DNA from: CAWAYH01 sp963786195
GTDB taxonomy: Bacteria > Acidobacteriota > Vicinamibacteria > Vicinamibacterales > 2-12-FULL-66-21
Assembly: GCA_963786195.1 (NCBI GenBank)
Contig: CAWAYH010000011.1
Span: forward strand, 496,001 to 560,000
DNA: 64,000 nucleotides
Direction of reading: 5' to 3'
Below are positions 26,613-35,282 of this stretch, one piece after another. Numbering within the stretch: position 1 is the stretch's first letter; every line of letters starts with the position of its first letter. The translations under genes and the position numbers were made by a program. The notes under the pieces are model-generated. The model did not search any database. It was not told the DNA's origin and saw nothing but the letters and a program-made list of their open reading frames with translations.

Positions 26613-27602
26613 ATGTATCTACGTTTCTACGGATTGCGTGAAGCGCCGTTCGAGCTGACGCCGAATCCGAAATACATGTACCTGACGCCGGGCCACCGCG
26701 AGGCCCTCGCGAACCTTCAGTACGGACTGTCATCCGCCAAAGCGGTGACCGTGCTGACGGGCGAGGCTGGCACCGGCAAGACGACGCTCATCCGGACCGC
26801 GCTGGAATCCGAGGCATGCCGGCGCGTGCGGTGTGTCCATCTGACCAACCCCGGGTTGATGCGCAACGAGTTCGTCGAAACGCTGGCGCGCGGGTTCGGA
26901 CTCGGGCCGGGTGCGGGCTTGTCCAAGGCCACCCTGCTGGCGGAGCTCGAGCGAACGCTGCGCGAGCGACGGGCCAACAACGAGATCACGGCGCTCATCG
27001 TGGACGAAGCGCAGCGCCTCAGCAACGAGCTGCTCGAGGAGATCCGGTTGCTGGCGAACATCGAAACGGCCACCGAGAAGCTGCTGCCGCTCGTGCTCGT
27101 GGGGCAGCCGGAGCTGGCGGATCGCCTGAATGAGCCGGGGCTGCGACAGCTCAAGCAGCGGGTCGCCCTGCGGTGCGACCTGGCGCCCCTGAAGCTCACG
27201 GAGACCGCGGCGTACATCGCCACGCGCATTCGCACAGCCGGCGGTGATGCCGCTCGGCTGTTCACTCGCGAGGCCGTGACGTTGATTCACGACCTCGCCC
27301 ACGGAATCCCCCGCACGGTCAGCGTGGTGTGTGACAACGCGCTGCTCAGCGGGTTCGCCGCGGGCCGTCAGCCCGTGGGCCGGGATCTCGTCGCCGAGGT
27401 GGCGAAGGATTTCGACATCACGGTTCTCCGGCAGCATTCGGTCGCGGATGGCCAGGAGGCACGGCCACGCGGCGAGAGCGAGTTTCTGGTGTCGAAACCG
27501 CTCGACGCTGACGACGACGCGGAAGTGGAGGCCGAAGAGGACCGACAGAGCGTCCTCAAAGCGGCGGGTGGCCGCCGTCGGTTTTCGCTGTTCGGTTCGT
27601 AG
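26613..27602 (+). CDS. XrtA-associated AAA ATPase (ExeA-like)
   Basis: A 329-residue ATPase. It begins MYLRFYGLREAPFELTPNPK, the signature start of the XrtA/PEP-CTERM-associated ExeA-like ATPases. Walker A is TGEAGTGKTTLIR, Walker B is ALIVDEAQRLS, and the sensor region is LLPLVLVGQPELADRL. The acidic C-terminus (DADDDAEVEAEEDRQSVL) is low complexity. It follows the chain-length gene by six bases. The exact role in EPS assembly is unknown. Confidence 0.87.
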   Translation: MYLRFYGLREAPFELTPNPKYMYLTPGHREALANLQYGLSSAKAVTVLTGEAGTGKTTLIRTALESEACRRVRCVHLTNPGLMRNEFVETLARGFGLGPGAGLSKATLLAELERTLRERRANNEITALIVDEAQRLSNELLEEIRLLANIETATEKLLPLVLVGQPELADRLNEPGLRQLKQRVALRCDLAPLKLTETAAYIATRIRTAGGDAARLFTREAVTLIHDLAHGIPRTVSVVCDNALLSGFAAGRQPVGRDLVAEVAKDFDITVLRQHSVADGQEARPRGESEFLVSKPLDADDDAEVEAEEDRQSVLKAAGGRRRFSLFGS

Positions 27603-27653
27603 TGAGTGTCGAATGCGTCGACTTGCCGTTGTCGGTAGTGAAAGAGGAGTTGC

Positions 27654-28682
27654 ATGAGTCGTGTAGAAGAAGCGCTCAGGCGTGCCGCCGCAGGGATCGT
27701 CGCGGATCCGGTGCCCACGCCACAGCGCTCGAACGATAGGTCGATCGTCGTAGAGCGCGGATCCGCGCCGCTGGCTCTCGGGGACTATCCGGTCGAGGCC
27801 GAACCGTTGGAACACGTGTCGGAGCGCACCTCCGAACGTGCGTCGGACCGCGCCCCCGAACGTGCGTCGGACCGGTCCGCGGAACGGGTTCAGGCCGCCG
27901 GCCCCCGCGAATTGCCCCTGAATCCGATCTCCGCGCCGCGCGCGGGGACGCGACGACCTCTGACCAGGCTCGGCGAGTTCGTCGAGGGCAAGGTCGTCGT
28001 CGATGCCGAGACCTCTCCTGTGTCCGTCGAGCAATACCGGCGGCTGGCGACGACGCTTCACCAGATGCAGCAGCAGTCAGGGCTCAAGACGCTGATCATT
28101 TCGAGCGCGCGGCCTCGCGATGGCAAGACGCTGACGTCCACGAACCTGGCCCTGACGCTGAGCGAATCGTTCAAACGCCGGGTCCTGCTGGTCGACGCCG
28201 ATCTGCGGAGGCCGTCGATTCACGAGGTGTTCCGCCTTCCGAACGCCCACGGGCTCGCGGACGGGCTGCGCAGCGAGGCTGCCGGCAACCTGCCGCTCAT
28301 CGAGGTCACGCCGAAGCTGACGGTGCTGCCCGCCGGGACGCCGGACAACAGCCCGATGGCCGGGCTGACGTCCGAGCGCATGCGGACCGTGCTCAAGGAA
28401 GCGTCGAGCCGGTTCGACTGGATCCTGCTCGACACGCCGCCGATCGGCCTGATTTCCGACGCCAGCCTGCTGTCACACCTGGTGGATGGCGTCCTGCTGG
28501 TGATCGGCGCCGGCTCGACGGATTACGCGGCCGTCAAGCGGACGATCACCGAGCTCGGGGCAGATCGAATCATCGGCGTGATCCTCAATCGGGTCACCGG
28601 CGACGTGTCGTCTGACGATTACTACCAGCAGCAGTATTACTACGCGGCGTCAGACGGTGAGTCCGCAGGGTCGCAGGCATGA
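27654..28682 (+). CDS. Tyrosine-protein kinase of EPS assembly (CpsD/ExoP-like)
   Basis: A 342-residue cytoplasmic BY-kinase. The kinase domain has SARPRDGKTLTSTNLALTLS (Walker A), RVLLVDADLRRPSIH (Walker A') and FDWILLDTPPIGLISDASLL (Walker B). The C-terminus carries a tyrosine cluster (YYQQQYYYAA) for autophosphorylation. Residues about 55-80 are a short repeat of S/P-E-R-x-S-D-R units, which is unusual for this family. It overlaps the sugar transferase start by four bases. Confidence 0.9.
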   Translation: MSRVEEALRRAAAGIVADPVPTPQRSNDRSIVVERGSAPLALGDYPVEAEPLEHVSERTSERASDRAPERASDRSAERVQAAGPRELPLNPISAPRAGTRRPLTRLGEFVEGKVVVDAETSPVSVEQYRRLATTLHQMQQQSGLKTLIISSARPRDGKTLTSTNLALTLSESFKRRVLLVDADLRRPSIHEVFRLPNAHGLADGLRSEAAGNLPLIEVTPKLTVLPAGTPDNSPMAGLTSERMRTVLKEASSRFDWILLDTPPIGLISDASLLSHLVDGVLLVIGAGSTDYAAVKRTITELGADRIIGVILNRVTGDVSSDDYYQQQYYYAASDGESAGSQA

Positions 28683-30070
28683 AGGCCCTCACCCTCAGCA
28701 TCACACGCCGCTCGGTGGCGCTCGTCCTGTTCGAGACGCTGCTGATCGTGACCGCCGTGGGGCTGGGTGCCTGGATCCGTCTCGGCGGCGATGCCTGGTT
28801 TCTCCTGATGCACGAGAACGGCTTCGCGAAGGCGTTGCTGATCGCGTTCGTCTGCCAGGTCTGTCTCTACTACGCCGACCTGTACGAATTGCGGGTCGCG
28901 AGCGACCGGCGCGAGCTGTTCATCGGCATCGTGCAGGCGCTCAGCACCACGTCGTTTCTGCTGGCCGCGATCTATTTCTGGTCGCCGGACCTGATCATCG
29001 GCCGGGGCGTGTTCCTCGTGGCCACGACCCTCGTCATCACGCTGGTCGCCGGATGGCGGCTCGTGTTCGAGTGGCTCACGCGGCACGTGGCGCCGCGAGA
29101 GCGGCTGCTGCTGGTCGGCACGGGCGCGGCCGCGGTCGGGCTCGCCCGGGAGCTGTTCCGGAGACGTCAGGAGCTCGGCGTCGAGATCGTCGGCTTCGTC
29201 GATCCCGATCCGGCGCGGGTCGGCACGCCGGTCATCAACCCCGGCGTCATCGGGACGATCGAGGACATCCCGTCCATCGTGCGCTCCCGCGGCGTGGATC
29301 GCGTCGTGGTCAGCCTGGCCGACGCCCGCGGCAAGCTCCCGATGGACAAGCTGCTCGAGATGAAGCTCGACGGCGTCACCTTCGATCACCTGGCATCGGT
29401 GTACGAAGAGCTGACGGGCAAGATCGCCGTCGAAAACCTGCGCCCGAGCTGGCTGATTTTCTCGTCCGGCTTCCGCAAGAGCCGGGTGCTGAACAACGCG
29501 AAGCGCGTGCTGGACGTCACCGCCGCGCTCATCGGGTTGGTACTGGCCGCGCCGATCATGGCGATCGTCGGCGTCGTCGTCAGACTGACGTCGGAAGGTT
29601 CGGTGCTGTATCGGCAGCAGCGCGTCGGACAGCACGGCCGTGTCTTCCACGTCGTGAAGTTCCGATCGATGCGCCAGAACGCCGAGGCCGGCACCGGCGC
29701 CGTCTGGGCCAGCAAGAACGATCAGCGGATCACGCCGGTCGGCCGGTTCCTGCGGCGCGCGCGGCTCGACGAGCTGCCGCAGCTGTGGAACGTGCTGGTC
29801 GGCGACATGAGCCTGGTCGGGCCCCGGCCCGAGCGGCCGGAGTTCGTGAAGCAACTGACGGAGCAGATTCCGTTCTACGGGCAGCGTCACATCGTGCGCC
29901 CCGGCCTGACCGGCTGGGCGCAGGTGCGCTACACCTACGGATCGAGCGTCGAAGACGCGATGGAGAAGCTGCAGTACGACCTGTTCTACATCAAGAATCT
30001 CTCGATCCCGCTCGACCTGTTCGTCATCTTCTCGACGGTCAAGACCGTTCTTCTGCGACGAGGGGCCTGA
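28679..30070 (+). CDS. Priming undecaprenyl-phosphate sugar transferase (XrtA-type)
   Basis: A 463-residue integral membrane polyisoprenyl-phosphate hexose-1-phosphate transferase that starts repeat-unit synthesis. Several N-terminal membrane helices precede a Rossmann-like region (ERLLLVGTGAAAVGLARELF). The C-terminal catalytic domain has KRVLDVTAALIGLVLAAPIM, RQQRVGQHGRVFHVVKFRSM and LPQLWNVLVGDMSLVGPRPE, the bacterial sugar transferase signatures. It overlaps the kinase by ATGA. Confidence 0.93.
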   Translation: MKALTLSITRRSVALVLFETLLIVTAVGLGAWIRLGGDAWFLLMHENGFAKALLIAFVCQVCLYYADLYELRVASDRRELFIGIVQALSTTSFLLAAIYFWSPDLIIGRGVFLVATTLVITLVAGWRLVFEWLTRHVAPRERLLLVGTGAAAVGLARELFRRRQELGVEIVGFVDPDPARVGTPVINPGVIGTIEDIPSIVRSRGVDRVVVSLADARGKLPMDKLLEMKLDGVTFDHLASVYEELTGKIAVENLRPSWLIFSSGFRKSRVLNNAKRVLDVTAALIGLVLAAPIMAIVGVVVRLTSEGSVLYRQQRVGQHGRVFHVVKFRSMRQNAEAGTGAVWASKNDQRITPVGRFLRRARLDELPQLWNVLVGDMSLVGPRPERPEFVKQLTEQIPFYGQRHIVRPGLTGWAQVRYTYGSSVEDAMEKLQYDLFYIKNLSIPLDLFVIFSTVKTVLLRRGA

Positions 30071-30071
30071 C

Positions 30072-30975
30072 ATGGAGGCCGCCGGCTCGATAGTCAACGC
30101 CATGACGATCGACGTGGAGGACTACTTCCACGTCAGCGTTTTCGAACGTGTCGTGTCCCGGCGAGCAGTGGGACGCGCCTCGAGAGCGCGTGTCTGCGTG
30201 AACACCAAGCGGCTGCTGGACATCTTCAGCGAGCACGACGTCCGCGCCACGTTCTTCGTGCTCGGCTGGGTGGCGGAGCGATATCCGCAGCTCGTACGCG
30301 ACATCGCGTGGGCCGGTCACGAGATCGCTTCCCACGGGTACAGCCATCGCCTCGTGTACGACCAGACCCCTGCGGCGTTCAGGGAGGATGTTCGTCGTGC
30401 GAAAGCGGTTCTGGAATTGACATCGGGCACGCCCGTTGTCGGCTACCGGGCGCCGAGCTATTCCGTCACGGCGAGATCCCTGTGGGCCCTCGATATCCTC
30501 ATCGAAGAGGGCTACCAGTACGATTCGAGCATTTTTCCGATCCGGCACGATCGGTACGGGATCCCGACCTCACCGCGGCATGCCTACACCGTCACGCGAC
30601 CCGGCGGCAGCCTTGTCGAGGCGCCAGCGTCGACCACACGCGTTTGGCCCGACCAACCTGCCAATCGCAGGCGGCGGATATTTCCGCATTCTTCCGTACG
30701 CCTGGACGAAGTGGGGTATGCGCCGGGTGAACGAGTTCGAGCGCAAACCCGCGATCTTCTATTTGCACCCATGGGAGATCGATCCCGAGCAGCCGCGCTT
30801 CAGCGCGGGCGCGCTGAGCCGATTCCGCCACTACCGTAACCTCGACAAGACAGAGACACGGTTGCGACGGCTTCTTCGTGATTTCAGGTTCGGGCCCATG
30901 GCTGCCGTACTCGAGCGCGCCGACTCGCCGTCCGTGTCGTCGAGGCCGGCGTGGGCCCTTCCGTATCTCTGGTGA
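30072..30975 (+). CDS. XrtA-system polysaccharide deacetylase (frameshifted)
   Basis: NodB-fold deacetylase with a DUF3473-like C-terminus. MTIDVEDYFHVSVFE supplies the metal Asp, and HEIASHGYSHRLVYDQTP the metal His pair. Between about 30155 and 30200 a compensated pair of indels scrambles a short piece. Near 30645 another indel shifts the frame; following it gives LPIAGGGYFRILPYAWTKWG and KPAIFYLHPWEIDPEQPRFS, the family hallmark, ending at 30975. It presumably removes acetyl groups from the EPS. The corrected length of about 300 residues is normal. Confidence 0.85.
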
Positions 30976-30979
30976 AAAG

Positions 30980-32010
30980 GTGAATCGAGTAATCGTTAGT
31001 GCTGACGTTTCGCAGTCGGAGTGGAACGGCTTCGTGTCGAACCATCCCGAGCGCACGGGTTATCACCTGTGGGAATGGCAGAAGGTATTCAGTCGCGGGC
31101 TCGGTCAGACGTGCCATTACCTGGCCGCCAGGGTCGACGGCGTCGTGCAGGGCGTGCTCCCTCTCGTCGAGGTCAAGAGCTGGCTGTTCGGCCGGGCGCT
31201 CAGCTCGCTGCCGTACGTGAACTACGGCGGCGTGCTGGCAGCAGACGCCGATACGGCGGAGGCCCTCGTCGCCGAAGCAGGCAGACTGGCAGCGAGACGA
31301 CGACTGGACTTCGTCGTGCTTCGTCATCGCCGCCGCGTGTTTGAGGATCTGCCGGCGCGTACGCACAAAGTCACGATGTTGCTTCCGCTCGAGTCCGGCA
31401 AGGACGCGATGTGGAACGCGCTCGACCGCAAGGTGAGGAACCAGATTCGCAAGGGCGAAAAGAGCGGACTCGCCACGGAGAGCGGTGGCGCAGAGCTGCT
31501 GGACGATTTCTACCGCGTCTTCACCCGCAACATGCGCGATCTCGGCACGCCGACCTACGGACGCGCGCTCTTCGCGGAAATCGTGTCGACGTTTCCGCAG
31601 GATGCGCGCATTCACCTCGTTCGGCTGAATGGCGAGACGATCGCGTGCGCGCTCAGTTACGGCTACGGCGAGGTGATCGAGGTTCCCTCGGCGTCATCGC
31701 TGCGCGAGCATCGTGCGCTCTGTCCGAATCACCTGATGTACTGGGCCATCATCCAGGAGGCGATCTCGGGCGGTCGCAAGACGTTCGACTTCGGTCGTTC
31801 GACGCCGAACGACGGGACGTATCACTTCAAGGAACAGTGGGGAGCCGTTCCCGAGCAGTTGTGGTGGAGTACAAGCTCGCGCCGGGCGCGGCATTGCCAA
31901 CCGCGGATCGCCAGGGCGCGGCCTATCAGCGCAAGGTGGAAGCGTGGAAGCGTCTCCCCCTAGGAATAGCCAACGCGCTCGGTCCGCCGATCGCGCGACA
32001 TGTGCCCTGA
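30980..32010 (+). CDS. FemAB-family XrtA-associated protein (frameshift near the end)
   Basis: GNAT-like acyltransferase of the FemAB family found in XrtA/PEP-CTERM EPS loci. The start GTG 30980 gives VNRVIVSADVSQSEWNGFVS. Core motifs are HPERTGYHLWEWQKVFSRGL, LSSLPYVNYGGVLAADADTA, WNALDRKVRNQIRKGEKSGL and CPNHLMYWAIIQEAISGGRK. An indel near 31868 shifts the frame; the alternative reading continues EYKLAPGAALPTADRQGAAY and ends IANALGPPIARHVP at 32010. Its substrate in EPS loci is not known. Confidence 0.87.
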
Positions 32011-32074
32011 AGCGCTTTGAGTTGTTTCGACAAGGCTCAGGTGAGCGGATAAGTGCCTCGACCGGGATGAAGGT

Positions 32075-32927
32075 ATGAGTTATCAGAAGCGAATCGAGAT
32101 GATTCGGGCGTGGGCTCGGCACGATGCTGACACGTTCATGCAATTCACCCGTGTCTTGCGCACCCGCGGTCTTGACTTGAAGCGGTGCCGCATCTTGGAC
32201 ATCGGTTGCGGAGGAAATGCCCCGATGACCCTCATGCTTTCCGCAGCTGGCGCCGAGGCGGTTGGCATAGACGACTACATCGGCTATCGGTGGGGTCTTG
32301 GTTTTCGACCAGGTCGGTACCTTCAATACAGCCGCGAAGTTGGTTTGTTGAAGGCCGCACGCAAGGTCGTTGGCGAGTTCGTCTACGACCGACATTACTT
32401 TGCGACTCTCAGTGATGCAACCGGTCTGCGGCTCACCGATCATGCGCTGGACCTCAGACCAATGCGAGCCGAAGCGTTGGAGTTTGAAGACGAAAGCATG
32501 GATGTGATTCATTCAAATGCTACGTGGGAACATCTCATGCACGTCGAAGACGCGAATCGACAGCTGGCCAGGGTACTCAAGCCCGGAGGTGTTGCCTACA
32601 TCGAGATCCATCTGTTCCCGTCGATTTCTGGTGGCCACGATCTGCCGTGGATTGTTCCTGGCAAGTTGGAGCTAGGCGACATCCAGCCGTGGCGACATCT
32701 CCGGGACGCTAGCTGGCAGGCTCCGGTGCCACTCAACAGGTTTCGCGCGAGCGACTACAAGCGGATGTTTGAGGCCACGCCGGGGCTGAGAGTTGTGGAC
32801 TGGCAGGCAGAGGTACACAGAAGGGCATGACTATCTGTTGCACCCCGCCCGACTCGAGCTCTCCAACTACTCGGATGAGGAACTGACGACAAGGAGCCTG
32901 ATTGCGGTCGTTCAGAAATCCCACTAG
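32075..32927 (+). CDS. Class I SAM-dependent methyltransferase (frameshift at the end)
   Basis: Methyltransf_11-type protein. The SAM-binding motif I is RILDIGCGGNAPMTLML, followed by an acidic EAVGIDD, and motif IV is MDVIHSNATWEHLMHVEDAN with ARVLKPGGVAYIE. Near 32818 one indel truncates the protein in a tail (HRRA). The shifted frame gives EGHDYLLHPARLELSNYSDE and a natural end VVQKSH at 32927, so the real protein is about 283 residues. Base use here is slightly less GC-rich than in its neighbours. It probably modifies a sugar of the EPS. Confidence 0.8.
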
Positions 32928-34266
32928 GCCCAATCCCCTCGGCTGGTCTCTCGAGCGCATCTGTCTCGTCGGACTGGTGATGGCCGCGGCTTTTGCGGCG
33001 TACATCAGCCTCGTCCCCTTCAACTTCCAGCCGGTGTCCGCTGAGAGCTTCCGCCTCGCGCTGGCCGGCAGCGTCGAGGCCGGAATCAGTTCGCGCGGCA
33101 ACTTTGTGGCGAACATCGTGCTGTTCGTCCCAATCGGGTTCCTCGGAGCGGCAGCATTCGGTCGACGGTCTTCTGTGCTCGCGCGGATCATCGCGATCGC
33201 CAGCGCGGCAGCCCTGCTGAGCGTCTCCATCGAGGCGCTGCAGGTGTTCGTGCCCGGCCGGACGCCGTCCCTGGCCGACGTGGCCGCTCAGCTCCTCGGC
33301 ACCGGTGTCGGCTTCGGCTTGTGGCTGTTCACCCGTGACGAGATCCGGCGATGGGACGAGCGCCTGCGTGCCGGCGATCTCGGATCGAGCGCGACGACGC
33401 TTCTTGCGGCGTATGCGATCTGCCGTGCGGTCAGCATGCTCCTGCCGCTCGACGTCACCGTCGACCTCGGCACGCTCGCGCAGAAGTACCGAGCCGGCAG
33501 CATCCGGCTGCTGCCGTTCACGCAGGTGTCGAGCATCGGTGACTTTCTGCCGGACGCTGCCACGACGATCCTCTTGTCGATTCCCCTGGGAGTGCTGGCG
33601 GCGACAGGGTGGACGCGGCCGGGCACCCGACGCAGCCTGCCCGTGGCGGTTTTCGCGTCGACGACGTTCCTTGCGCTGGTGGAGCTGGCGCAAGTGTTCG
33701 TCATGTCCCGCGTAGCGGATGCCACGGACATCTTGATTGGGGCGACGGGCGCGGCAATTGGCGCCGTGCTGGCGGGTCGGCGCGCGACGAGTTCCGGGTC
33801 GGCGCGCGGCATCGAATCTCTGGGCCCGGCGCTCGCCATGGGCGCTGCGGCGGTTCTATATGTGATCTACAACTGGAGTCCGTTCGATTTCGAGATCAGC
33901 CGGACCCTCGCCAGCCAACGCGTCCACCTGCTCGGCGGTGTTCCGTTTTCCAATTACTATCAGAACTCGGAGCTCCAGGCGGTCAGCGATTTCGTGACGA
34001 AGCTCCTGCTGGCCATGCCCGTGGGAGTCGCGCTCCGAATGCTTGCCGGATCCCGCGCTGCTGTCGAGTTCCCGAAGATCTGGTGGTGCCTGACGCTTAC
34101 GCTGGCGGGTGCTTTTTTCAGCGTCGTTGAAGTGGGTCAGCTGTTCCTGGTGTCTCGCTATCCAGACAACACGGACATCTTCATCGCGATGCTTGGCTGT
34201 GTCGCCGGCGCATGGCTCACGGCCCAGCTCGTTCCCCGACGCGAGCCCTCCACCTCTCGACGCTGA
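32902..34266 (+). CDS. Three-module VanZ-family membrane protein
   Basis: A 454-residue polytopic membrane protein. It appears to hold three successive VanZ-like modules: VPFNFQPVSAESFR...SIEALQVFVPGRTPSLADVA; LLPFTQVSSIGDFLPDAA...LVELAQVFVMSRVADATDIL; and VPFSNYYQNSELQAVSDF...VVEVGQLFLVSRYPDNTDIF. Each repeats an E-x-x-Q-x-F motif followed by D/S-x-x-D. VanZ proteins are common in exosortase/EPS loci, with unknown biochemical function. The start (TTG 32902) overlaps the corrected methyltransferase end by 26 bases and is needed to keep the first membrane helix. Confidence 0.82.
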   Translation: MRSFRNPTRPNPLGWSLERICLVGLVMAAAFAAYISLVPFNFQPVSAESFRLALAGSVEAGISSRGNFVANIVLFVPIGFLGAAAFGRRSSVLARIIAIASAAALLSVSIEALQVFVPGRTPSLADVAAQLLGTGVGFGLWLFTRDEIRRWDERLRAGDLGSSATTLLAAYAICRAVSMLLPLDVTVDLGTLAQKYRAGSIRLLPFTQVSSIGDFLPDAATTILLSIPLGVLAATGWTRPGTRRSLPVAVFASTTFLALVELAQVFVMSRVADATDILIGATGAAIGAVLAGRRATSSGSARGIESLGPALAMGAAAVLYVIYNWSPFDFEISRTLASQRVHLLGGVPFSNYYQNSELQAVSDFVTKLLLAMPVGVALRMLAGSRAAVEFPKIWWCLTLTLAGAFFSVVEVGQLFLVSRYPDNTDIFIAMLGCVAGAWLTAQLVPRREPSTSRR

Positions 34267-34268
34267 TC

Positions 34269-35282
34269 ATGTCAGGCTCCATGCTTCCCAGGGTCCGCGA
34301 CGTGCAGATGCCGATGTCTGCGCAACCCGTCCTCGTGGTCGTCGTCGACACCGAGGAGGAGTTCGACTGGGACGCGCCGTTCTCCCGCGCGAACACGAAG
34401 GTGAGCGCGATGAGGCACGTCAGCCGCGCCCACACGGTGTTCTCGAAGTACGGGATCAGGCCGACGTATGTGATGGACTACCCGGTCGCCGCGCAGGGCG
34501 ACGGCTACAAGCCACTCCAGGAATTGTTCACCAGCGGACAATGCGCGCTGGGAGCGCACCTGCACCCGTGGGTCAATCCTCCGTACACTGAGACGGTGAG
34601 CCCGGCTGCCAGCTTCACCTGCAATCTCGATCCCGATTTGCAGGCCAGCAAGGTGAAGTCGCTGGCGGAGGTCATCTCGGAACGGTTTGGGTTCCAGCCC
34701 AGGGTGTTCAAGGCCGGTCGCTACGGCATCGGTCGAGTTACGACCGATCTGCTGTCGAGCCTGGATTTTCGCGTGGACGCCAGCGTCTGCCCGTCCATGG
34801 ACTTTACGGCGGTTGGCGGCCCCAGCTTCACCGACTATGATTCGTCCCCGTTTTTCCTGACGCCGACGCTCATGGAGTGTCCATGCACCGTCGACTACGT
34901 CGGGTGGCTCGGGCCGACGGCGGGTCCGGCGCTGCATCGCGTCGCGAATACGCCCGCCCTCGAGCGCGTGCGTGCCGTGGGTATTCTGGCGAGGCTGCGG
35001 GCGGTCCGTCGGATAATGCTGTCGCCGGAAGGGAATACCGCGGAGGAGATGTGCGCTCTTGCGGGCGATCTCTACCGCCGCGGCTTGCGAGTGTTCACGC
35101 TGTCGTACCATAGCCCGTCGCTCGAGCCGGGCCATACCCCGTACGTCCGCACGGCGCAGGACCTCGATCGCTTCCTGGCCTGCATCGACGAATTCTGCGG
35201 GTTTTTCATGACCGAGCTGCGCGGCAGGACGCGGACGTTGGAAGAGCTGCGCGACGAGATACTTCTGGAGTCGAGACAATGA
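34269..35282 (+). CDS. WalW-like polysaccharide deacetylase-family protein
   Basis: A 337-residue protein with a NodB-like barrel: VLVVVVDTEEEFDWDAPFSR (Asp region), CALGAHLHPWVNPPY (His region) and FKAGRYGIGRVTTDLLSS. The C-terminal FTLSYHSPSLEPGHTPYVRT is also typical. It resembles the WalW proteins of EPS clusters. ATG 34269 is selected. It overlaps the carbamoyltransferase start by four bases. Deacetylase activity is inferred from the fold only. Confidence 0.78.
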   Translation: MSGSMLPRVRDVQMPMSAQPVLVVVVDTEEEFDWDAPFSRANTKVSAMRHVSRAHTVFSKYGIRPTYVMDYPVAAQGDGYKPLQELFTSGQCALGAHLHPWVNPPYTETVSPAASFTCNLDPDLQASKVKSLAEVISERFGFQPRVFKAGRYGIGRVTTDLLSSLDFRVDASVCPSMDFTAVGGPSFTDYDSSPFFLTPTLMECPCTVDYVGWLGPTAGPALHRVANTPALERVRAVGILARLRAVRRIMLSPEGNTAEEMCALAGDLYRRGLRVFTLSYHSPSLEPGHTPYVRTAQDLDRFLACIDEFCGFFMTELRGRTRTLEELRDEILLESRQ

